A DNA stretch of 64,000 nucleotides from Microcosmobacter sp040493455 (GTDB taxonomy: Bacteria > Bacteroidota > Bacteroidia > Flavobacteriales > Flavobacteriaceae). Location of the stretch: NCBI RefSeq assembly GCF_040493455.1, contig NZ_JANFDA010000001.1, positions 620,001 to 684,000 of the forward strand, read 5' to 3'. The notes under the pieces are model-generated. The model made no database searches and was not told where the DNA came from. It was given only the letters and a program-made list of their open reading frames with translations. The translations under genes were made by a program, and so were the position numbers. Below, piece by piece: positions 58,403-64,000 of the stretch. Every line of letters begins with the position of its first letter. Positions within the stretch are counted from its first letter, which is position 1.

Positions 58403-59137
58403 ATGAAGAATATAGCTGTAAAAGTAGATGACCTTACTGTAGCATATAACTACAAGCCTGTACTTTGGGATATAGATCTTGAGATCCCAGAAGGTGTACT
58501 TATGGCTATAGTTGGACCTAATGGTGCAGGAAAATCTACGCTTATTAAAGCGGTATTAGGAATATTAAAACCCATTGCAGGAAGCATAAGTATCTATGGG
58601 AAACCCTACGATGAACAACGCAAACAGGTTGCCTATGTACCACAAAAAGGAAGTGTAGATTGGGATTTTCCAACCACGACATTAGATGTGGTGATGATGG
58701 GAACTTACGGAAGCTTAGGATGGATAAAGCGCCCACATCAAAAAGAAAAAAAGGCAGCCTTAGAAGCCTTAGAAAAAGTTGGGATGCTACCGTTCAAAAA
58801 CAGGCAAATCAGCCAATTATCTGGAGGGCAACAGCAACGTATTTTTTTAGCTAGAGCCTTAGTGCAAAACGCTTCAATCTATTTTATGGACGAACCGTTT
58901 CAGGGGGTTGATGCCACCACTGAGATAGCAATCATCAACATATTGAAAGAATTACGAAAAGCTGGAAAAACAGTGATTGTCGTGCATCACGATTTACAAA
59001 CAGTTCCCGAGTATTTCGACTGGGTAACTTTTTTGAATGTGAAGAAAATTGCTACTGGTCCAGTAAAGGATATATTTAATGATGATAACCTTACTAAGAC
59101 CTATGGTATTAATTATAAGGTAAGTATTCAGGAATGA
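58403..59137 (+). CDS. Metal ABC transporter ATP-binding protein
   Basis: 244 residues. Walker A GPNGAGKST, Q-loop VPQKGSVDWDFP, signature LSGGQQQR, Walker B IYFMDEP, switch His in VHHDLQ. The VDWDFP sequence and overall form match the Mn/Zn/Fe (TroB/ZnuC) group. It drives the permeases encoded downstream. It is 101 bases after the binding protein, the gap being largely a REP-like element. Confidence 0.95.
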   Translation: MKNIAVKVDDLTVAYNYKPVLWDIDLEIPEGVLMAIVGPNGAGKSTLIKAVLGILKPIAGSISIYGKPYDEQRKQVAYVPQKGSVDWDFPTTTLDVVMMGTYGSLGWIKRPHQKEKKAALEALEKVGMLPFKNRQISQLSGGQQQRIFLARALVQNASIYFMDEPFQGVDATTEIAIINILKELRKAGKTVIVVHHDLQTVPEYFDWVTFLNVKKIATGPVKDIFNDDNLTKTYGINYKVSIQE

Positions 59138-59144
59138 TATTTAT

Positions 59145-59238
59145 GTCATACTGAACTTGATTCAGGATCTCATGATAAGAATTGAGATTCTGCAAAAACT
59201 GAAACTTAAATAGATTCCGCATCAAGTGCGGAATGACA
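59145..59238. repeat. REP-like inverted pair inside the metal operon (second)
   Basis: Left arm TGTCATACTGAACTTGATTCAGGATCT-like (59144-59170) contains hairpin CTGAA-CTTGA-TTCAG. Right arm (59212-59238) contains ATTCCGCA-TCAAG-TGCGGAAT. The arms are inverted copies. It separates the ATPase and first permease genes. Confidence 0.85.
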
Positions 59239-59311
59239 AAAGCAAAGAAGAATAGATATACTAGAATACATAGAACTTGTCTTTACAGACTATACCTTAC
59301 GAACTATAACG

Positions 59312-60376
59312 TTGGGTACAGCAATCCTTGGTGCAGTTACTGGTATGTTAGGGAGTTTTGCCGTACTCAGAAAGCAAAGTTTACTTGGTGATGCTATTTC
59401 ACATGCCGCGTTACCAGGAATCGCTATTGCATTTTTGATTACAGGAGCAAAGGATAGTAATATTTTATTATTGGGTGCTTTGGTGAGTGGACTTATAGGC
59501 ACGTTTTGGATACGAGGCATTATTACCAAAACGCACTTGAAATCAGACACAGCTTTAGGATTAATATTGTCTTTGTTTTTTGGCTTTGGGATGTTACTAT
59601 TGACCTTTATCCAGAAGCAACCCAATGCCAATCAGGCAGGATTGGATAAGTATCTATTCGGACAGGCTGCAACCTTAGTAGAAAGTGATGTGTGGTTGAT
59701 GGCAATTGTCACTGGAATTTGTCTCTTAATCTTATTGCTATTCTGGAAAGAATTCAAGATACTTTTGTTTGATGCAGATTATACCAAGACCTTAGGATTT
59801 AATACAAAGGCAATAGATATTTTAATCACAAGTTTTATTGTTTTAGCAATCGTACTCGGGTTACAAACCGTTGGTGTGGTGCTTATGAGTGCAATGTTGT
59901 TAGCACCAGCTGCGGCGGCAAGACAATGGACCAATAGCTTAGCCAAGATGGTGTTTTTGGCAGCATTATTTGGAGCATTTTCAGGAGTGTTTGGGACGGC
60001 AATTAGTGCTAGTCAAAATAACTTATCCACAGGACCAGTAATAGTTATAGTTGCAGCAGTTTTTGTAATAGTATCGTTTGTGTTTTCTCCTAGTAGAGGA
60101 TTATTGTTCAAACAAATAAGATTCATCAAAAATCGTCGTGACTTACAGTTGCACAAGACCTTGGCGTTTATGCATGACATTGCCAAAACGCATGAAGACA
60201 TTTCCCATCCTCACGCTATTAGGTTATTGAATAACTTTCAAGGATTTACAAAAGGAACTTTGCAGAAGCTTGTAAAGAAAGATTACATAACCCTTGAAGG
60301 CAATAATTGGAGTCTTACCAAAGATGGTTTTGAAACAGCAGCAAATTTGTATAATCAACAAGCAAACAATGAATAG
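59312..60376 (+). CDS. Metal ABC transporter permease 1 with C-terminal winged-helix-like extension
   Basis: 354 residues from the TTG at 59312. The frame is open back to 59237 and upstream codons read family-like (ILEYIELVFTDYTLRTITLG), but there is no ATG, GTG or TTG there; an ATA at 59252 is the position where a normal start is expected. About eight helices, with LGDAISHAALPGIAIAF and LLAPAAAARQW as family marks. Residues about 272-350 lie beyond the usual family end and look like a winged helix (GFTKGTLQKLVKKDYITLEG, then SLTKDGFETA). The next gene overlaps by ATGA. Confidence 0.9.
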   Translation: MGTAILGAVTGMLGSFAVLRKQSLLGDAISHAALPGIAIAFLITGAKDSNILLLGALVSGLIGTFWIRGIITKTHLKSDTALGLILSLFFGFGMLLLTFIQKQPNANQAGLDKYLFGQAATLVESDVWLMAIVTGICLLILLLFWKEFKILLFDADYTKTLGFNTKAIDILITSFIVLAIVLGLQTVGVVLMSAMLLAPAAAARQWTNSLAKMVFLAALFGAFSGVFGTAISASQNNLSTGPVIVIVAAVFVIVSFVFSPSRGLLFKQIRFIKNRRDLQLHKTLAFMHDIAKTHEDISHPHAIRLLNNFQGFTKGTLQKLVKKDYITLEGNNWSLTKDGFETAANLYNQQANNE

Positions 60377-61529
60377 TGCACAAATAGAAATACAATTGAT
60401 TGCAAGTTTGGTAGCTCTTGCTTGTGCTATTCCAGGAACATTTTTAGTACTTAGGAAAATGGCCATGATTAGCGATGCCATTAGCCATTCTATTCTGCCA
60501 GGAATTGTTATTGGTTTCTTCATTACGCACGATCTCAATTCGCCATTATTAATATTACTAGCTGCCATCACAGGAATTATCACAGTAGTTTTAGTAGAGT
60601 ATATTCAAAAGACAGGATTAGTAAAAGAGGACACAGCTATTGGATTGGTATTTCCGGCATTGTTTAGTATAGGAGTTATTATGATCGCCAAAAATGCAAA
60701 TGATGTACACCTCGATGTTGATGCAGTATTGCTTGGGGAATTAGCATTTGCTCCTTTTGATAGGTTTTTGATTTCGGGAGTTGATCTTGGACCAAAATCC
60801 TTGTGGATTATTGGTAGTATATTATTAGTAACTATTGGATTGCTATTTGCTTTTTTCAAAGAGTTGAAGGTAAGTACCTTTGATGCAGGTCTTGCAGCAT
60901 CGTTAGGATTCTCACCAGTAATTATGCATTATGGATTGATGTCAGTAGCTTCAGTGACAACGGTTGGTGCCTTTGACGCAGTCGGGGCAATTCTAGTAGT
61001 TGCGTTGATGATTGCACCAGCGGCGGCGGCATACCTCATTACTAAAGACCTCAAGAAGATGTTATTACTAGCTTGTGTTTTTGGTGTGTTTAGTGCTATT
61101 CTAGGGTATTGGGTAGCGCATTGGTTAGATGCATCTATAGCTGGATCGATTACAACAGTTTTAGGACTATTATTCTTAATGGTCTATTTGTTTGCACCTT
61201 CAAAAGGAATTATCGCTGTTTTGTATCGTGAAAAACAACAACGTACAGAAGTTTCCTTATTAACATTCTTACTCCATCTTAGAAATCATAATGAGGAAAG
61301 TGAACGCCATGTCAATCACTTAAATGAGCATATCAATTGGCAAAAAGTGCGCTCTAAAACAGTTCTGGACTTGGCCATCAGGAACAATATGATTGAGATT
61401 GATAATAATATTGTTTCACTTACCGAAAAGGGTAAAAGTTTTACTGACCAAGCCATTGACTATATCATTACCAATGACGATTCCAAGATCGAACACATAA
61501 AAGATGATTTCTTCTTGTTTAGAGGGTGA
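60369..61529 (+). CDS. Metal ABC transporter permease 2 with C-terminal winged-helix-like extension
   Basis: 386 residues from the ATG at 60369, which overlaps the permease 1 stop. An in-frame start at 60294 lies deep in the previous gene. Family marks: MISDAISHSILPGIVIGF, AVGAILVVALMIAPAAAAYLI. Residues about 287-386 are an extra soluble tail with a winged-helix look (WQKVRSKTVLDLAIRNNMIE, then VSLTEKGKSF). The two permeases probably form a heterodimeric pore. The stop touches the stop of the DksA-like gene on the other strand (61530). Confidence 0.92.
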   Translation: MNSAQIEIQLIASLVALACAIPGTFLVLRKMAMISDAISHSILPGIVIGFFITHDLNSPLLILLAAITGIITVVLVEYIQKTGLVKEDTAIGLVFPALFSIGVIMIAKNANDVHLDVDAVLLGELAFAPFDRFLISGVDLGPKSLWIIGSILLVTIGLLFAFFKELKVSTFDAGLAASLGFSPVIMHYGLMSVASVTTVGAFDAVGAILVVALMIAPAAAAYLITKDLKKMLLLACVFGVFSAILGYWVAHWLDASIAGSITTVLGLLFLMVYLFAPSKGIIAVLYREKQQRTEVSLLTFLLHLRNHNEESERHVNHLNEHINWQKVRSKTVLDLAIRNNMIEIDNNIVSLTEKGKSFTDQAIDYIITNDDSKIEHIKDDFFLFRG

Positions 61530-61853
61530 TTACCTAGCACAATTAACGCACAATAAACTTTCGGGTCTAATCAAGATTCGACCAACAGGAATCGGTTGTT
61601 TGCATTTCAAACAAATGCCAAAATCTTCAGTCCCAAATTTGTCTAAAACACGATTTAGGTTAACGAGCTTTAGCTTAGCTTGTCGCAAAGAAGCCTCGTT
61701 TACACTTTTGTTGTTGATGGCATCCATTCTACTTACACGACCAATAGCATCACTAGGAGAAATAGGCTTGGTTAGGTTTTCGTAGTCCTCAATCTGCTTT
61801 TCAGTTTTAGCAATTTCTTCGAGGATTTTCGTTTTGATATCTTCAGAATCCAT
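61530..61853 (-). CDS. DksA/TraR-family protein with intact zinc finger
   Basis: 107 residues. Coiled coil (KTEKQIEDYENLTKPISPSD) with the tip DAIGRVSRMDA, then the C4 finger CLKCKQPIPVGRILIRPESL and LCVNCAR. It should act on RNA polymerase. It contrasts with the finger-less paralogue at 34247-34630. It converges with the permease gene with no gap; the asparaginase gene ends... upstream by 2 bases, so they are probably co-transcribed. Confidence 0.9.
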   Translation of the reverse strand: MDSEDIKTKILEEIAKTEKQIEDYENLTKPISPSDAIGRVSRMDAINNKSVNEASLRQAKLKLVNLNRVLDKFGTEDFGICLKCKQPIPVGRILIRPESLLCVNCAR

Positions 61854-61855
61854 AA

Positions 61856-62926
61856 TTACTCTCCATAGATTCCGATTACCAACTCACCTTTATCATTCAT
61901 TGTGGCTCTATACATCCCAGCAGTATTAAATTCAGCAACCATAGTTCCATTTTTATCAACTGCAACAATACCACCATCACCACCAAGATTACCAACTTTG
62001 CTAATAACAGTTTTTGCAGCCTCTTCTAAAGACAATCCTTTGTATTCCATGAGTGCAGAAATATCGTGAGCGACCATAGCTCTAATAAAATACTCACCCC
62101 AACCTGTGCTCGATACAGCACAAGTAGCATTGTTAGCATAAGTGCCAGCGCCAATAATTGGTGAGTCTCCAACACGTCCCCAACGTTTATTAGTCATGCC
62201 ACCAGTCGAAGTTCCTGCAGCTAAGTTTCCGTTTTTGTCCAATGCAGCACACCCAACAGTACCAAATTTTGAATCTTTAATGTTTGGGTCATAGAAAGCC
62301 GATTCTGTATCAATATCTTTTTCTTCTGCCTTCATTTTAGCCTTAACACGCTGCAAAGACTCAAATCTTCGCGTGGTGTAAAAATATTCAGGCTCTACTG
62401 TTTCCAAACCTTGTTCGTTAGCAAAGGTTTCTGCTCCAACACCAGCCATCATAACGTGAGGAGAATTGTCCATAATTGCTCTGGCAAGGTCAATAGGATT
62501 CTTTACGGTTTTAGTTCCTGCTGAGGCTCCAGCGTTCAATGTTTTTCCATCCATGATAGATGCGTCTAACTCATTGGTTTCCGCATTGGTGAATACCGCA
62601 CCTTTACCAGCATTAAACAACGGCGAATCTTCCATAATATTTATAGTTTTGGTTACAGCATCCAAACTTGTCCCTCCATTTTTTAATATCTCGTAACCAG
62701 TTCTTATGGCTTCTTCTAATTTGGCTTTGTAAGCAGCTTCCTTTTCTGGAGTCATATTCTTCTTCAAGATGGTGCCTGCACCACCATGAATTATGATTGC
62801 AAATTCTGGCTTTATGATTGTGTCAGATTCAGTAGATTGTTCTGTTTTAGTTTCAGAATTAGAAGTCTTATTGGAGCATCCAAAACAGAATAGAATCACA
62901 ATAAAAAGAAAGCTTATTTTTTTCAT
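61856..62926 (-). CDS. Isoaspartyl peptidase/L-asparaginase (Ntn hydrolase), lipoprotein
   Basis: 356 residues with lipobox LFCFGC (Cys17). Thr223 in KFGTVGCAALD is the nucleophile exposed by self-cleavage. GTSTGGMTNKRWGRVGDSPIIGAGTYA is the substrate region of plant-type asparaginases, with HGGAG at 48-52 near the N-terminus. It releases Asn or isoaspartyl peptides. The lipoprotein signal puts it in the periplasm or on the surface, which is usual for Bacteroidota. It lies 2 bases before the DksA-like gene. Confidence 0.94.
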   Translation of the reverse strand: MKKISFLFIVILFCFGCSNKTSNSETKTEQSTESDTIIKPEFAIIIHGGAGTILKKNMTPEKEAAYKAKLEEAIRTGYEILKNGGTSLDAVTKTINIMEDSPLFNAGKGAVFTNAETNELDASIMDGKTLNAGASAGTKTVKNPIDLARAIMDNSPHVMMAGVGAETFANEQGLETVEPEYFYTTRRFESLQRVKAKMKAEEKDIDTESAFYDPNIKDSKFGTVGCAALDKNGNLAAGTSTGGMTNKRWGRVGDSPIIGAGTYANNATCAVSSTGWGEYFIRAMVAHDISALMEYKGLSLEEAAKTVISKVGNLGGDGGIVAVDKNGTMVAEFNTAGMYRATMNDKGELVIGIYGE

Positions 62927-62992
62927 AATAGCATTAATTAAAAAGATGGTTTCTAAAGGTAATATTTTATAATGTTTTTTAAGAAATGAACT

Positions 62993-63013
62993 ATACTAAT
63001 TTTAGTATCTTCG
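62993..63013 (+). promoter_or_regulatory. Promoter-like element with palindrome before the aldehyde dehydrogenase gene
   Basis: ATACTAA-TT-TTAGTAT (62993-63008) is a perfect inverted repeat whose end is the start of TATCTTCG (63006-63013), a near match to TAnnTTTG. It lies 35 bases before the ATG at 63048. A repressor bound to it would cover the -7 box. Confidence 0.4.
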
Positions 63014-63047
63014 CGACACATTTTAATAACAACCTAAAACGATATAT

Positions 63048-64000
63048 ATGGAAGCAGTTGCAACTGATTTCGGAATACAAGAAGCTTTAGAGCAACTAGG
63101 CGTAAAAGCTATAAATGAAGGAACTTCTACAGGTTCTAATTGGTTTTCTAATGGTGAATTAATTGAAAGCTATTCTCCAGTAGATGGACAATTGATAGGA
63201 AAAGTAAAGTCATCGACTCGTGAAGATTATGATAAAGCTATGGATGCTGCAACTTCAGCATTCAAAACATGGCGTGTGATGCCAGCACCACAGCGTGGCG
63301 AAATTGTAAGACAATTTGGAGAAAAGTTACGTGAGCTAAAAGAGCCTCTAGGTAAGTTGGTATCCTATGAAATGGGTAAGAGTTATCAAGAAGGCCTTGG
63401 GGAAGTACAGGAAATGATTGATATCTGTGATTTTGCTGTTGGATTGTCGCGTCAGCTACACGGTCTTACGATGCATTCTGAAAGACCAGGACATAGAATG
63501 TATGAGCAATATCATCCACTTGGTGTTGTTGGAATCATTTCAGCATTCAACTTCCCAGTTGCAGTTTGGTCTTGGAATACAGCTCTAGCTTGGATTTGTG
63601 GTGATGTGTGTATATGGAAGCCATCAGAAAAAGCACCTTTGTGTGGTGTGGCTTGCCAGAATATTGCTGCTGAGGTTTTTAAAGCAAATGGATTGCCAGA
63701 AGGAATTTCTTGTCTTATCAATGGGGATTATAGAGTAGGTGAAATGATGACTACTGACAAGCGTATTCCATTAGTGTCTGCAACAGGATCTACGAGAATG
63801 GGTAAGATTGTTGCTAAAACCGTTGGTGAGCGATTAGGAAAATCGTTATTAGAACTAGGTGGAAACAATGCTATTATAGTAACACCAGATGCTGATATAA
63901 AAATGACTGTAATTGGTGCAGTATTTGGAGCAGTTGGTACTGCAGGACAACGTTGTACGTCTACACGTCGTTTAATTATCCACGAAAGCATTTATGATAA
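63048..64000 (+). CDS. Aldehyde dehydrogenase, ALDH7-like (aminoadipate semialdehyde type), C-terminus cut by window edge
   Basis: 317 codons to the edge of a protein normally about 510. GVVGIISAFNFPVAVWSWN, KPSEKAPL, the NAD motif TGSTRMG, the catalytic Glu in LLELGGNNA and Cys303 in TAGQRCTST are the ALDH landmarks. The N-terminal EALEQLGVKAINEGTSTGSN and the SPVDGQLIGKVK segment fit ALDH7 (antiquitin-like), which oxidises alpha-aminoadipate semialdehyde in lysine breakdown. The substrate is inferred from family likeness only. Possible operator upstream at 62993-63008. Confidence 0.92.
   Translation, partial: MEAVATDFGIQEALEQLGVKAINEGTSTGSNWFSNGELIESYSPVDGQLIGKVKSSTREDYDKAMDAATSAFKTWRVMPAPQRGEIVRQFGEKLRELKEPLGKLVSYEMGKSYQEGLGEVQEMIDICDFAVGLSRQLHGLTMHSERPGHRMYEQYHPLGVVGIISAFNFPVAVWSWNTALAWICGDVCIWKPSEKAPLCGVACQNIAAEVFKANGLPEGISCLINGDYRVGEMMTTDKRIPLVSATGSTRMGKIVAKTVGERLGKSLLELGGNNAIIVTPDADIKMTVIGAVFGAVGTAGQRCTSTRRLIIHESIYD

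Noticed and set aside
1..64000. Defence island, prophage, CRISPR array, tRNA or rRNA genes
   Set aside because: No integrase, transposase, phage, restriction or Cas-like protein was seen, no regular spaced repeats, and no tRNA cloverleaf was recognised by eye. A tRNAscan run would settle the last point.

Overview
The window is a stretch of chromosome from a member of the Bacteroidota, almost certainly a marine-type Flavobacteriaceae. The grounds are low G+C, promoters with the Bacteroidota -7 box TAnnTTTG, two proteins with C-terminal type IX secretion (T9SS) sorting domains, TonB-dependent receptors with an N-terminal carboxypeptidase-like beta-sandwich, DUF4270 and DUF4199 proteins, and a fused-length ileS. 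No rRNA, tRNA, CRISPR array, prophage or insertion sequence was found. Both edges cut genes: an RND efflux permease on the left and an aldehyde dehydrogenase on the right. No gene-free stretch exceeds about 230 bases.

Layout. 1-5.2 kb (minus): a tetR - tolC - hlyD - RND permease efflux operon with an inverted-repeat operator. 5.3-11.4 kb: a prenyl diphosphate synthase with a small partner gene, a small beta-barrel-like protein, and sucA-sucB (2-oxoglutarate dehydrogenase E1 and E2). 11.4-15.9 kb (minus): a TonB receptor and an SGNH hydrolase lipoprotein. 16-20.4 kb (minus): a half-length glycogen-synthase-like protein, a DUF4270 lipoprotein and glmS. 20.5-26.6 kb (plus): panC, panD, a UPF0104-type membrane protein, two tandem esterase-fold proteins that have both lost the nucleophilic serine, and radA. 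26.8-30.6 kb: a 1258-residue T9SS surface protein. 30.8-34.6 kb: ileS and a DksA-like gene. 34.7-36.1 kb (minus): an arsR - DUF6428 - arsC operon with a perfect 28-bp palindromic operator and no efflux pump. 36.1-41.1 kb: small stress or housekeeping genes, a membrane-anchored LuxR-type regulator with DUF4199, a GIY-YIG nuclease gene between direct repeats, a 2-hydroxyacid dehydrogenase and an ankyrin protein. 41.1-47.9 kb (minus): mgtE, rsmA, a MORN-like lipoprotein, a ClC protein with a replaced gating glutamate, and aspS. 48.1-54.3 kb: a FeoB-associated-type Cys-rich peptide, a second T9SS cargo, a LytTR/LytS-type two-component pair and an S9 peptidase. 54.4-61.5 kb (plus): an MntR-controlled manganese/zinc uptake operon comprising a TonB receptor, a binding protein, an ATPase and two permeases with winged-helix-like tails. 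61.5-64 kb: a second DksA-like gene, an isoaspartyl peptidase/asparaginase lipoprotein and the aldehyde dehydrogenase.

The most unusual items are the paired serine-less pseudo-hydrolases (22.7-25.3 kb), the ClC protein with Leu in place of the gating Glu, the winged-helix tails on both metal permeases, and a family of REP-like inverted-repeat elements. These elements recur at seven places, flank a GIY-YIG nuclease gene, and interrupt the metal-uptake operon twice.
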